Both the position numbers and the translations under genes were made by a program. A model generated the notes under the pieces. The model saw nothing but the letters and a program-made list of their open reading frames with translations. It ran no database searches and had not been told where the DNA came from. From positions 3,966,425-4,030,424 of the forward strand of contig CM053244.1 in NCBI GenBank assembly GCA_028583405.1: a stretch of 64,000 nt of DNA. Reading direction: 5' to 3'. The DNA is from Pogonophryne albipinna. Taxonomy: Eukaryota > Chordata > Actinopteri > Perciformes > Artedidraconidae. Below, in pieces: positions 29,541 through 42,137 of the stretch; within the stretch, counting starts at the first letter, position 1; each line of letters opens with the position of its first letter.

Positions 29541-30536
29541 GATCAGTGAGAGGAGAGGAGAAAAATGCATCAAAAATTGTCAAAATCCGTTAATATATGG
29601 ATGAGAGGGGGGTGGACACAGGCCGTGGGGGGACACCCGAGACCGGGCAGTGTCCCCGGTAGAAATAGCCACAAAAATAAATAAATAATAAAACTGGGGA
29701 AACTCCCGTTACATTCCTCCATGGTGTCATTTGAGCGAAAAACTTTTACGAGAACCAGGCTGGGGGGGTCAAAAGGGCTTGACCAAGGCCGACCCAAAGT
29801 GCACGGTGGGCGGACTCATCACCTCCGTGATGAGTCTCCATTGTGATTTGAAAACTTCCATCAAACGAGTCCTTCGGTGGGCGGGGAAAAAAACGCGTCA
29901 GAATCGTCACCTCCTGTACTGACAGTGGAGGTCTGCACCGGAACTGTCCTGAGAGTGAAGCCACGCCCACATTCTGCAAAAATGTAGGCGGAGCTTAGGG
30001 TTCCAAGAGGACTATTTGTAGAGCAGGTCCACCCGGATATGTGTGCAAAATTTCAGGTCATTGGGCGTTACGGTGCGACTTTGTGAATTTATTCCGAAAT
30101 GGGATTTTGATAGGTGGCGCTAGTGAGCAGGTTGGAATATTTAACCCATTGACTCCAGAATATTGTAGTTTTCACCAGTCCTGGCATCCGTGCAAAATTA
30201 TACAACTTTTGAAGCGTCCTAAAGGCCTGAAAAACAGTAATATATATAAAGGCCGCTCAGGAGAGCTGGATCTGATCGATATGGACATAAACGTGTTACA
30301 GGCTTGGCCTGTCACTTTAAGAGTAGCAGCCGCAAGGGGTTGTGGGTTTTTGGAGTGTGTGTGTGTAAAATGTGATGGCCAAGGCGAAGTGCGGAGTTAT
30401 GAAGAGTGACGTAAAGTTGTTATAGCAGAAAGTTTAATACAGCGTATTTCTGGTATATTCATTTTATTATGTCACCTGATATATAAGAAGTGTGTTTTTA
30501 TATATTCATGTGTGTACTTAATTACTTTGTATTTAA

Positions 30537-31728
30537 GGCGAGACACCCCAGGTGAATAGGGTAATTTTTTTAACTTAAAGGTATCAGCTAGAAATTTCTC
30601 CAGTTAATTACTTACAATAAGGCAATTGTCTTTTGTATTACAAGTTTTCTGAAATAGCATGTTTAAATATGCAAATTATCCATTATCTCATTAAATATGC
30701 TCATATTTTAACACATTTCAGGAATCGAAATCTGAACTTTGGATAAAGCCAGGTTCAAAATTCTTGTTGCATTTTGTAGTCATATTAGTATGTAAGGCTT
30801 TTACAGAAGGGATATTGGATATCTCTCTTTATCACTCCATAAATCAGAAAATACTGTCAACAGCTCTAAAATATCAATTTTCGCCATGTTTTTAGGTATA
30901 CAATGTTGAATAATTCAGGCTATGAATGATATATGAACAAACCCTTCTGTAAAAGCCTTCATAATATTGATAGGAATATAACTGGAAGGTTTGGTGTATC
31001 TACGTGCTACTGAAGTTGACATTTCGAACTCATAGAGTAGGAGAAAAAACTCATTTTGAGAAAACGACCTTTAAAGATTGCAGTGAGGCGCGAGCTAAAC
31101 CCTCCTGTTCTTTGGATGACAGCTTGCGCATCGACACACTCCGTGAAGGTATTTCATGTTCGGGGTCATTTGTTTTTTGTATAACCTTGCTTCGTGCAAG
31201 TGACAATTGTTGTCGTCTTCTCTGTGAATGTTTTTTTCGCCGTTCTTTTGCCATTTTGAGATTTCAATTTCTAGCGGAAAGCTAACCAGGAAGTGTTTTA
31301 GCACACCATGTGACGCATCTGAACGAATCGTGTTGTCAGAAATTGACACCAGCCAATGAGATTTCGTTTCTTGGTTTAAGACCCCTTTGTGCTTTCACGA
31401 TTGGTTGCTGATACAAAGGAAATGACCATATTTGGATCCGATGAGATTGTGCAGGAGAGACGGAGCTTTCCAACGATATCTCTGTTGACATGGTGCACAC
31501 AGCGGTCGCGGTACTTTATGTTACATTAGAATGCTAACTTTTGGTGAATTTAGGAGAAATCTACAGACGCAAATAGACAAACTATAGTAAAATAAACACT
31601 TAAATGTGTATTTTGTACGTTTTCCTTCCAAAAGCCTGAAATAAAACATGTTATAGAATCAAAATAGCACAAAATCTCAAAATTGACCAGTACTTGAAAA
31701 ACAATATTTTTGCCTGCCGTGTCTCGCC
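30537..31728. mobile_element. TTAA-inserting DNA element (GGCGAGACAC ends)
   Basis: GGCGAGACAC on the left and GTGTCTCGCC on the right are perfect inverted ends directly flanked by TTAA (30533-30536; 31729-31732). It interrupts the LTR between TTTGTA and TAGTAACAG. Kolobok or piggyBac are both possible from TTAA alone. A basic peptide is encoded on the minus strand; otherwise it is non-coding. Confidence 0.85.
31051..31254 (-). CDS. Basic N-terminal-like ORF in the TTAA element
   Basis: The 67-codon frame starts MAKERRKKHSQRRRQQLSLA and continues ARSKVIQKTNDP and SVSMRKLSSKEQEG. The Arg/Lys-rich start resembles a nuclear-localisation or DNA-binding N terminus, and its place near one end of the element suggests a transposase first exon. 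I do not recognise the family. The remainder of any transposase is missing. Confidence 0.35.
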   Translation of the reverse strand: MAKERRKKHSQRRRQQLSLARSKVIQKTNDPEHEIPSRSVSMRKLSSKEQEGLARASLQSLKVVFSK

Positions 31729-31862
31729 TTAATAGTAACAGTCTGTATAACAAGAAGCTGGAGATATGAGGCATTCCTATTAGGAGTAGTGGCTATATAT
31801 ATGAGATATCCTTATTTGGACAGTTCAAGCCTCTGGAATGCTGCATGGTAAAATATGTGTGT

Positions 31863-31927
31863 GTTCATTGTAGTGTACTTATTGTAAGTTGCTTTGGATA
31901 AAAGTGTCAGCTAAATGCAATGTAATG
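31863..31927 (+). mobile_element. LINE/SINE 3' tail insertion in the LTR
   Basis: The text TAAGTTGCTTTGGATAAAAG, then TGTCAGCTAAATGCAATGTA, is the common fish LINE/SINE 3' tail with a short (AATGT) repeat end. It lies between the two duplicated U3 blocks. Confidence 0.6.
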
Positions 31928-32592
31928 TGGCTATATATATGCTGGATATCCTTATTTGGACAACAGCTGAAACCTCTGGAATGCTGGAGGGTAGAATGAG
32001 TGTGCGTTACTATTTCTGAAGCATGGCTGTAGGACTGCTTAAGAGCAGAGGTAATGTTTTCCTCGTTATTATTGATATTAAAGTAACTTACATGTATTAC
32101 TTGTATTAGTCAACTATAAACAACTATATCTTAGACATATCTTTAAAATGCCAAGGGTGTGTAGCTGTGTGTATTGAAATGAAGGGGGAGGGGCGAAACA
32201 GATGGAGTTAACAACTGCTGAGTCATTGCCTAGGGTTCGCCCAGAAGTGAAACCGGCCAATGGAGAACTGCCAACTCACTGGCTAGCTCGTCCAGTAGTG
32301 AAATCGCCAATAACAAATAGCTAGGGAGGAGGAACAGGCACAACTCCTCCCACAGAATGTGTTTAAATACTGTAACATTCTTACAGTCGGCGCTCTCTTC
32401 CTGACCAGGAGCACACTGTATTTGGTACTGTTGCAGAGTGTTCTGTATTGTATTGTTGTTTATCATTAAAACAGATTATTGTTTAAACCCTTATTCTGGT
32501 GCTCTGAATTCCTTCTTTTAATATCTGACCAGCTCATCAACGGACACGCGGAGCCGAGGTGGGTTTCAGACCACGCTCTGCCCCAACAAGAG

Positions 32593-33402
32593 AGAGACGA
32601 AAGAGAAAGTGGTCAGAACGGGAAAAGTAACTAGTCTGTATGTATGCAATACAGTGTCAATGTAACTGATTAGTCTGAAGAACGTGAATAAACAGAGGTT
32701 CTTCCCACGGCACCCGAACGCCCCGTTTGCATCCCTTTTCCCTTCGAAATGTCTGGGCAGCTGGTTACCGGCTGACAACGAGCCAAGTCAGAAACCACCG
32801 GTGTGTAACCGAAACTACGGTTTCGTTAGTAAAAAGGTAACAAACGCGAGTGAAGTATAACCGGACGCGAGAGAGAGAGAGATCAGATCAGCTGCTGAGT
32901 CTGACGGAGACTCGCAGCTCTGCATGATCACCTGATGCTCTGCCCTCTGTTTAGCGAGCTGACCGGACAGCAAGAAATCTACCCTCGTGGGGGCGCGCTC
33001 ATGTGATTGGCTTAGAATGGAGGAGACATCTGATTGGCTATAGATAGAAAAAATGACAAGTACGAATCGGCTGAGCATCAGGAGAGTCTCAAAAAAACCC
33101 ACACACGAATGCACAGCGATCCGTGCACAGGAAGCGGTTTGTGTTTGCAGGTGTAGGGGATTTAAACGGAAAACAAATATGTGATGATCAAAAATACATA
33201 TGTAAAACTTTTTTCTGTGTTTGGATTTTATTTACATGAATATGAAACGGAACACATTTGTGTGTGCACCGCGAGAAAAGCTACGCTTTGCTCCCACAAT
33301 GCAGTTCGACCTTTTTACGGCGTGACGTCACCCCATTCAAAGAATGGGCAGAAGTGTTGAAGCTTCAACGCATGCCGCCGTGTGTAGGGGCCGTAACTCT
33401 TA
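32593..33402. other. No gene recognised
   Basis: Host flank of the LTR; a TGACGTCA palindrome occurs at 33325-33332 without an associated exon. Confidence 0.4.
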
Positions 33403-34103
33403 CCCCCTAATCCCACCAGGAGCGTCTGCGCTGCGGCCACTCTAGTCAATGGGTGCTATTCCACCAGACCCGCTGCGCCGCGGCTCGAAGCGTCCCAGAA
33501 GCTCCTCGCCGCAAGGAATTTCTAAAATATAGGATGAATCCTATTTTTGACGGCGCAGCGCAGGCAGGAAGTGATGAAAATCACCTTGTTGTCTCCTTTG
33601 CTGGTTGAGGGGGTGCACCCAAAACCGGCTCCTTCTCCTCCCCCCACCCCCGTAGTCTTTCAAGTAGGAGAATACATGCCAGCGTTCTCCTCCGGTTTAC
33701 AGGCACTGTAAATTATATATATATATATATAGAATAATTATGATGATGAATGCATATTTGTTTACCACTAAAATACAGCAACACATCTTTGATTCATGTC
33801 GTTTATAACTGGAATATTACAATTATTATTAACTGTGTCTGTAGTCTACAACCCAACAAAATAGGAAATAACAACAATAAACACGATTTAAACAGACACA
33901 AACATAAACCATTTAACTACGTAGCCTACTTACTTGTAGAAGTACAAATGTCCAGGAAATATTCCAAAATCAACAACTGCGAGGCTGCACACACGACGCT
34001 CCGCTTCTGCAACGTTTTGAAACGCGCCTGGTGGGTTATGACGCAGGAGGAGGTCGCAGCGCGGCACAGCCGCAGCGCAGACGCTTCCGGTGGGATCAGG
34101 GGG
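33403..34103. mobile_element. PIF/Harbinger-like MITE, TSD TTA
   Basis: The ends CCCCCTAATCCCACCAGGAG and (inverted) GGTGGGATCAGGGGG continue as a TIR of about 34 bp including AGCGTCTGCGCTGCGG. TTA flanks both sides (33400-33402; 34104-34106), the usual Harbinger target size. At 701 bp with a TA run at about 33715-33730 and no transposase, it is non-autonomous. Confidence 0.75.
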
Positions 34104-34135
34104 TTAGTGTGTGTGTTGCTCCGCTCACCGGTCCG

Positions 34136-34240
34136 TCACAGCGGGCGGAGCTGCAGGGTTTCTGCTTGACACGCGTTGCATACCGCTATTTTATTGTCAT
34201 TTTCGGACACCTTAAAATACTGCCAGACCGGTGAAGCCAT
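34136..34240 (-). pseudogene. Truncated BED-finger start of a ZBED-type hAT
   Basis: From ATG at 34240: MASPVWQYFKVSENDNKIAV, CNAC, then loss of similarity. This is the first half of a BED finger; the HxxxH half is missing. The break lies about 30 bases outside the Harbinger-like element. Confidence 0.55.
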
Positions 34241-35733
34241 TTTTGCGAGCTTGTTTTGCCGCGCACTGAGAAAAGGTAAAATAGGTAAAAAGATGTGTTG
34301 AAGCAAATGCCCTGCATTCAAAATTGTCAATAGCCCAAGTGAAAAGTATTATCATCTGAAAGTAAAATGAATCATTATGTTATTAGTTTTAAATACATAT
34401 TTGTACAACTTCTATTTAGAAATACTCCGTTGGAATTATTGATGCATAAATGTGTTCATCCATTCAATGTGGCATCTGCTATAATGGGGTTAATGTATGA
34501 TATTACGTGATAATGTATGAGTTGATTTACTTCGATCTACTGTACTGTGTAAACACACCACAACAATATTACAACACATATACTGCATATTAAAGCAAAC
34601 TATTAGCATGAGCATAACAAATAGTGTAAACATTTACATTATGATTATTTGATATATAAAGACTATATATTATTGAATTACAATTAAGATAATAATATTA
34701 GATATACTTTATTTGATCTAAAATATTGATGTGTTTTCGTTATAGTAGCTAGCCTGTGAAAACCATAACAAATGATAAAATGCTCTTCAGCAAACACAAC
34801 TGCAGAGCTGCAAACATTGCAAACAGACTAAGTTCTACTGGACTGTCTTTGTGAATGAATCCCGTGGTCAAATGGGGAAATTTGGCCCAGTGGAGTCCTA
34901 TCTGGAGTGCTACATCTGTAGAAATACCTTGCTTTTAAAATCATTCTGTGTGACATGAAAAAAATGCGGAAATCGTGTTGGTAAACACGAATCAATAGAT
35001 TAAATACATTTCGTGACTATAACACGAAATGCCGTGAGACTGGGTTGGTATGGAGGCGGGGTACACGTATATGGGCCCAGATAACGGTACTTTTGCTCTT
35101 GAGAGTTAGGCCATGTTGGCTTTATGCGCTTCTGAGCAACTTCCATAGGAGAGAACAGAATCCAGCCTCCATCGCTGTATCCAGTTCTCTTTATTAGTCC
35201 ATGGCACAGCTATGTTTCCAGGGACCTCCATGGTGGTTCTAAGGCTAAGCTCAAGCATTGCTGATACACTGGTGCCTGCTCATATCCTGGCCTACTATAT
35301 ATATGACACTTTCTTCATTTACATGCAGAACAAGTCCTTTCCTCTCTGCTACCTTCCACCCATTGCTCACTCCCTGCCATTTGACTTCGCTTCCATCATT
35401 CATTTAACACCTGTCCATCCATTTAGTTATCTCCTGCACCCACTCCCCCTCTCTATGTCTCTCATTTTTCTACCCACCCATTTATTTTCACCCATCTAGA
35501 CTAATCATTTATCTCCATTTGAGGTGACAGGATGTTGAACCCCCTGAAACGTAATCTCCCCTCTGTTCATCGCTCTCTCCCCCATCTGCATTCTCTTTCA
35601 ATCTATCACGTAGTCTTTGTTCCCATTTACCCACACCTCTCACCGCCTTTCTCCTTGTCTCTCACCCTGTCTCTTTAACAGAACCGTAAGCTGCGTTCAG
35701 GTAGACAATAGCAGGGTCACTTTTATAGACAGT
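34241..35733. other. No gene recognised
   Basis: AT-rich, low-complexity in places. The pyrimidine-rich stretch around 35330-35680 has open frames but no recognisable protein. Confidence 0.45.
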
Positions 35734-35741
35734 ACTGCAGC

Positions 35742-37173
35742 CAGTGGCGTAACATGGTTGTGATTGGCCCCGGTGCAAATATTGTTTTGCGCCCCCCCAT
35801 CGCCCCAAACATAAGCGCACGCTGATGCGCTCACACGCACCGACAACCACTCAGAAGCGCCACATGTAGGCTATCACAGGCTGCCCTGGCCTCATACCAC
35901 CACAGCCTGATAACGGCACAGCGAACTAATCACACAATCACTTTACAGAATTAATCGAGATTTTGAGGACGATGTATGACAAAAGAAACAGTCTAATTTC
36001 GTCAGTTTAGCCGTTACATCTCCTTGTTCTCTCTTGTCCTTTCTCTTTGAGCGCCACGCTTGTGCTATGGTTTGCTGTACATTGCAGGTTTCACCAACTC
36101 AACTTTAAGACTTTTTAACACCACTTTGAATAGAATTTAAGACCTATTTCACGGCAAGAAAGTATGAAGGAAAATTGCTATGAAAGAAGAAATACGTCCC
36201 ATAATTACTTACAAAGTAAATGTATTCACGTTCAACATAAGAACGATGACTGAACATAACAGTACACAGAACGGTGTTAGCGTGTTAGACAACAAGTGTG
36301 TATGTGTGTGAGTGACAAGAGCTATATTCAGAGCTCTGCTGCCTTCATGCTGTTGTATGATTGATGTTTAGCTACGGTATTTAGCGTCCACAGCACCTCC
36401 GCTTTTAGGGTTGACGTAGACTGCTGCACTAGCTAACGCTACATTAGTAAAACAAACGCTAATTTCTTTTGCAAAAGGTGCAGCGGGCTTCAAACACGTT
36501 CCCTCCACTGGTTTCAACCAAGCACTAAATTAGATGTTTTCCAACCAAATACGGTTGAACTTCCCCATATTTATTTGTAAGTAGATTTGAAGTACCTACT
36601 TTCTGACTGCCGCTAGCTTGGTTGCTAGGTTACTAGCTGGGTGTTCTCCGATAAGGAGCCGGGGGAAACAAAGTTAGTGATTACTGGTTCCATGTTGATT
36701 CATTTCAATACAATTTGTTGGGGGGAACTGAAAGGCTCTTACCGTACTGGTTACTTTGCCGCCCGGACATTTCCCCCAAAACACATTTAGACGCTATCGC
36801 AACACAGAAGTACCTTTGAAATCCCATCATTTTTAAGACCTTCTAAATCATAGACCTTTAAATAAGGAAAAAAAGATTTGAAAAAATACAGATTTCAGTA
36901 CCCCACAGCTTCCGGTCTTTCTTATTTTTTTTTTAATCATATTTAACACTTTTTAAGGCCCTAAATTCTGATTATAACTGCAGGCTATTCAATTTTGTAT
37001 AATGCTGCCGAACTTGCTGCTGCCTGACAAATTAATTTGGGTTGCTTGGTTACTTTGAAGACTGCGTTAACCGGCCAATGAAATTGGGGCCCCGAAAAAA
37101 GATATATATATTACAAAATAAAAGAATACATCTTTTTTTTTGCATGGGTGCACCGTCGATAGTTACGCCACTG
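35742..37173. mobile_element. hAT element, TSD ACTGCAGC
   Basis: The TIRs are CAGTGGCGTAAC and GTTACGCCACTG, perfect over 12 bases. The 8-bp TSD ACTGCAGC is exact (35734-35741; 37174-37181). Blocks at 36090-36975 match the hAT-like fragment at 2750-3014, so another element is embedded or shared. No transposase is recognisable. Confidence 0.88.
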
Positions 37174-37181
37174 ACTGCAGC

Positions 37182-37544
37182 TACAAGCTCGTAGGCCAAG
37201 AATTGCAAAATAAGCTTTCGAACAATGTCTAGCTTGCAACAACATATATTTATTTGTGACGTTTCAGTAATAATGTTTGGCCTGAAGAAGGTCTCGTACG
37301 AAATGTCAAAATTAATATACTGTATTTTTTGGCAAGTTACACATTGTGCTGTAGCTTATTTGCAACATTTGATAGATATGGGTAGTTCGGGCTAAAATAT
37401 TCTTGGAGCTAATAGGTCTATCGGAACCAATCACTTCCTTCCAAAACAAACCAATGTAAAGAATTCTTAGCCCAGAGAGCAGGATTAGCTGAAAAGAGTC
37501 CAAGGAAGCTCATTTAAAAGTTAACAGCATTTAACCTGTTGAAC
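37182..37544. other. No gene recognised
   Basis: Unique-looking spacer. Confidence 0.4.
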
Positions 37545-38012
37545 CCCATCCCTGTTTTTCAGGTCTCAGGCTCGAAAATGACATTCCCAGAACAAATGAC
37601 CATATCTTCTAAAAGGGTTAAATTAATAATCTTTTTTCTCAAAGTAATGATAAACCTGTGAGTTGGATGTAGAAGAGTCAGAATCAATATAGATGTCTTA
37701 TTTTAAAGAAAATTCAGATTGAACAAAAACTGCAAATTATAGTGTCCGTCCAAAAAATATTGTGTACTTATAGTGAAAACCACCCTTGGATGATGGGTTA
37801 GTAGACTAAAAGCTTTAGGAATCCAAAGTACAACATATAAGTACCCTGTATCAAGATTGATGCAAAACAAGTGACATTTTACCTTTTTAGAGAGATTTAG
37901 CAAAAAAAAACCTCTTCTGGGGTCATTTGGGTGGATTTTCCATATCTCTGGCCCCCCTTGGTCGATGTTGATGATTGACATCTCTTTCTAACCGTCAGAG
38001 CCAATGGAATCG
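37545..38012 (+). repeat. Dispersed repeat, copy of 26815-27275
   Basis: Same block order as 26815-27275. This copy has an extra CTTCTGGGGTCATTTGGGTG segment near 37913-37930. Confidence 0.7.
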
Positions 38013-41000
38013 AGGGAAAGTTCCCCATACACACACAGGTTACCAAATAAGGAGTGAGAGTGACGCATAGAAAAACCGGAAGCTGCGCTAACCTCTGGTG
38101 GCTACCATTAGCAGCTATCCTCCGATTTTTGCATACAAATTGAATTATGGATTATCAATAACTTGTTCAAAGTGACAGACACATTGCTATAACCTATGGA
38201 TTAACCTTCAGCCGCGTTTTTTATCGTTTTAATGCCATTGAACACGACTTTTGATCAGAATAACAGCTAAAGTGAGCATATCTCCGTGTTTTGCTACCTA
38301 AAGCTACTCATGTGATGTCTGTATTTGCTTCCCCTGTCACAAGTTCTGATCGCTCAGTGATGATCCTGATATTTCTATAATCTGTGGACTCAGGACGTTA
38401 GCTAAGCTTGTTTGTGCAGATCCAATAAGTATATTGATCGGTATAGCTATATAGTTATGCAATGAATGAAACACTTGGGTCGCAGCTGAGGTTCCTCAAC
38501 AAGACATCTATCAATATGTGTGTATACCTCCACCATTAAACTGTCATATTCTGCACATTTCTTATTCTATCTACATACATAAGAGTATAATTCATGTGTA
38601 TAATATCAGTTAAAATAAGTGCTTCAACATAGTTAACATTGCAGGAACGCAATATATTAGACGTTAAGTACTTTAATCAGGCTTAATATTTATCTGTAGA
38701 TAGATACCCCCAAAGCTTTTTTCTTATCCTTAATATCTTTGTACATCCTGCACTAAACTGTTTTATTGTAGAGATCACTTATAGTATCTTCTTGATTTTT
38801 TATATTCTATATTTCTATCACAGACCTTCTACTTTCCCCCTATGAAAGTATGTACTCTTAATATTTTTTTTCATCAAATATAACGCATAAAAACAATAAT
38901 TCAATTACGTGCTTTAACCACTAGGCGGTGCACACAAGGTACACACAGCCATAATAACTTTGTATTATTAGTGTAGGACACTTATGTATGTACAACATCT
39001 GAAGATGTGTAGTTTTATTCATGCTTTCACATCATTTTACAGCATATTGCTATACTATTTCAGACTCAGTATTTACATTCTTACATTCAAAGAAAATCAG
39101 TACTATCTTTAAAAACTACAGTCCTTTTCTATCAGCTGTGCACCGTTATGGTGTAAATATAACCTATCTATGAATTAGATCAAATGTAAAGGTCAGCCGA
39201 ATTAGTGTTGATACTGCAAGGAGACGTATTGTGTGAAGAGAAATGTGAGATGTTGTTTAATTGCTGATATATTTATGATCCACGTCACGTATTCAGTTTC
39301 GGCGGCAGGTCTTCTCATCAGGGCTCTATAAATAAAGAACTACGGCAGATCTGTAATATGTAATGCAGCCGAACCGTGTATTACAATGCCGTTATGTGAT
39401 GACTTTCAAAGAGAAAAGCAAGAACACTCGGAATAAAGTATTTTCTTTAAAAAAAAAAGGTTTTTCGGATTTCATATCGCATTAACACCAAAACATCCAA
39501 TCAGCGAGCTTAAACCATAGCTGAGGATCTTGGGTAATCAGTTCAGTGGCTGTGTATCGCAATGATGCTTGAAATGTCCCTTATAGGCCTACGTCTGTTT
39601 CCGGTTATTTTATTTTGAAATTCAGTTCAAACGCTGTTTTTTTTTTTTTAATTGTTGGTTTTCAGATACTTTAAGGGGCTTTTAAAATGTATAATAAATA
39701 AGTTACATTTTATTTAAAGCTGTTCTTTCTATGTAAGCCATATTGTACTCTTTGTTCTTATGTGTCTGTTTTTCTAGCAATAAAAACAATTTATTTATAA
39801 TACAAAGCAACACATACACACTCCGGTGTTACTGTTCCCTTCGGCTCACTTAAATCAACATATTACTTTCACTGTCTTGGTGTCCATTCAGTCAGTTCAT
39901 CAGAAACTTCCATTTCAAATGATGCCTGTGTACTGTACAGTTCTGAAAGATGGCTTTCTACAAAGTGCACAGATGAGCTGTCATGGAATTGATTCAGGAA
40001 GGCTTCAGGGTACAGGTGTATATATTTGTGTGCGAGTGTCCATTAACATTCATGGCTTATAGGCATGTCATTTCCAACTAGCATAAACCCATGCGCTCCT
40101 AGCAAACGGAAGAACGTTCCAGATTCAAACTTTCGGTTAGTAATACATTAGTGGTTATTAATATACAAGACAAACACTGCTTTAAAAGCAATCATTTTGA
40201 TGGATGAATTAAACATGTGTTTGTAGGTAATGCCTTATGAATATTGTAACCTTGTGCATGTGTGTTTGAGGCCATCTTTCAACAGAGTTTATTGAAATGA
40301 TCAATTACAATCGAACTAACTAACATATTTAAATAATCGGGGCGAAAGGTAGCTATGCAAAGTGTGTGAGAGTGAGAGAGAGTGTGTGAGATTTACATAT
40401 GTGTGTTGGGTGTGAGCATCCAGGCAGGATATTGGATATGATGATGGTATATTGGTTTCTAATCCTTAGGGGAATTGAAAGCATCTGGCGGTGAGTTCAC
40501 ATACCTTCTGTGATCACAGGACTGGCATCTGAACTGGTTACAGGATAAATAAAAGCTACTGTAGTAATGACTGCAACCCAAAAATGTTGCATGAGTTCAA
40601 AATAGTCAGGTGAAAATAATGTGAACACTTTGAAACATAATCCATTTTTCTTTTCTTTTTTACCCTTAAAAAAAACATGAATTTACCCATTAATAGTGGA
40701 ATCAAGGTATTTTAAATATAATTATTTAGAGATGATTGATGGATAAATGAATGGCTTGTAATCTTTATTTTTTTGTGGTGGTTGATTCCAAAGTAGTTTA
40801 TGGTCTTTAAAGGACATTTATTGGTGAGGTATTCTCCCATTAATATTAACCATATCTCTTCATTTCATGTTTCACAATAGTCTCTTTAAAAACCCAGAAT
40901 AATTATTTTTAAACCATTGAACACTAAATCAGCTTTTATCAAGAAAATGTATAGTTGCATTTTGTAATAAGATGAAGGCTTGTGTTTTGAATTAATAGAC

Positions 41001-41594
41001 ATTTCTGAGGGCACTCCATAATTCACTATCCAACCCTAATAATAGAGTGGTGCAGTAATGTGTCCTAAAACCAGGGAAAGACTTCCAGTTCCCTTTTCTC
41101 TTAGTCAACGGTGTTATGAAGAAGTGTGTTGTTAGAAGCATGATATATGGTCTGTGGTTAACACAGACTTGAGAGATTTTCACATATTGTTCTACGACAT
41201 ACTTCAATAAATACTCCACTTGTGAATGTCCGTGGCTTCTACGAGTCATAAAAAGTGCGGTTGCTAACAAGTTACAAAATGAAACTACTATACGTCATCA
41301 CGCCACCATCAGTCTGCCTTTCTCTTAGTGTTGGTGATGGACAGCCATTCGACCATGCTGTGGTTCGTTTAAAGCGTAAGGTTAGCTTTTACACTTCAAA
41401 AATCAAAGAGTGTCATAAATGTGTGTTCGCCCCACAAAGATATGTCTGCAATATCCCAAAATCCAGTGGGTGAAAATCCAATGCTAAATTCTTTGATGTT
41501 TTCATTCATTATTCACCTTCTTTCTGAGTCTCGGCTAAGATATATTAGGTTGCGCTTTGAAGGGGAAATCTGTATGTAATGCAAAACCAATATC
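38013..41594. other. Mostly featureless; repeat at 38822-39005
   Basis: Contains the second copy of the 2487-2665 repeat. I see no supported gene in the rest. Around 41230-41290, GGTTGCTAACAAGTTACAAAATGAAAC weakly recalls GCTAACGAGTGACAAAATGA at 1173. Confidence 0.5.
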
Positions 41595-42137
41595 CTTTCA
41601 TTTTGGACTCATGATCACATCCCTCCTGTTCTGAAGTCTTTACACTGGCTTCCTGCGTGTCAAAGAATAGATTTCAAAATACTGCTGCTGGTTTCTAAAG
41701 CACTGAATGGTTTAGGCCCAAAATACATTTCTGACCTCCTGCTAAATGATGAACCATCCAGATCTCTCAGGTCTTCAGGGACTGGTCAGCTTTCTGTCCC
41801 CAGAGTCAGCACTAAACATGGAGAAGCAGCGTTCAGTTATTATGCTCCAAATATCTGGAACAAACTCCCAGAAACCTGCAGGTCCGCTGCAACTCTGACT
41901 ACTTTTAAATCCAGCAAGAAGACTTTTCTTTTTGTCGCTGCTTTTAATTGAACTATTCATATCTTAGACTGCACTGTAACTTTTATCACTGTATTTTTTC
42001 TTTTAATGTTTATTTTATTAGCTTTTCTTTTTAATGACTGATTTTAAATGCCATTTTCTTAATGTCTTTCATTTTTTGTAAAGCACTTTGAATTGCCTTG
42101 TGTTGAAAAGTGCTATATAAATAAACTTGCCTTTCAT
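41595..42137 (+). mobile_element. LINE L2-clade 3' fragment
   Basis: Holds the ORF2 C terminus and the whole 3' UTR, ending AAGTGCTATATAAATAAAC. The UTR is the same as the lone tail at 6318-6505. It is 5'-truncated. Confidence 0.85.
41604..41951 (+). pseudogene. C terminus of L2 ORF2 (reverse transcriptase)
   Basis: An uninterrupted frame reads WTHDHIPPVLKSLHWLP, IDFKILLLVSKALNGLGPKY, SRSLRSSG, LSVPRVSTKHGEAAFSYYAP, NIWNKLPETCRS and TFKSSKKTFLF before TGA. The LHWLPV...FKILLLxxKALNGLxPxYxxDLL and WNxLP motifs are the signature thumb/C-terminal region of L2-type LINEs. It lacks the catalytic YADD and the endonuclease. No frameshift is seen in 116 codons, so the insertion may be fairly young. 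Confidence 0.85.

Larger units (their letters stand above)
30407..32588 (+). mobile_element. Solo retroviral LTR split by a TTAA-site element
   Basis: The LTR begins TGACGTAAAG and ends CTGCCCCAACA, with AGAG on both sides (30403-30406; 32589-32592). It shares TTAATTACTTTGTAT, ATTAAAACAGATTATTG and the 3' end style with the LTRs at 4044 and 60772, so it is a related family. ATTAAA (32466-32471) is the likely polyadenylation signal. Removing the insertion (30537-31728 plus one TTAA) leaves about 990 bp. U3 has a tandem duplication (GATATCCTTATTTGGACA at about 31806 and 31945). No internal retroviral genes are present. Confidence 0.75.

Noticed and set aside
29196..29604. Several overlapping proteins
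   Set aside because: High GC removes stop codons in all frames; no family similarity is seen.
33325..33332. TGACGTCA promoter
   Set aside because: Perfect site but no exon or element end beside it, so no function is claimed.
35212..35499. 95-codon hydrophobic frame
   Set aside because: Pyrimidine-rich low-complexity sequence; no start context, domain or splice evidence.
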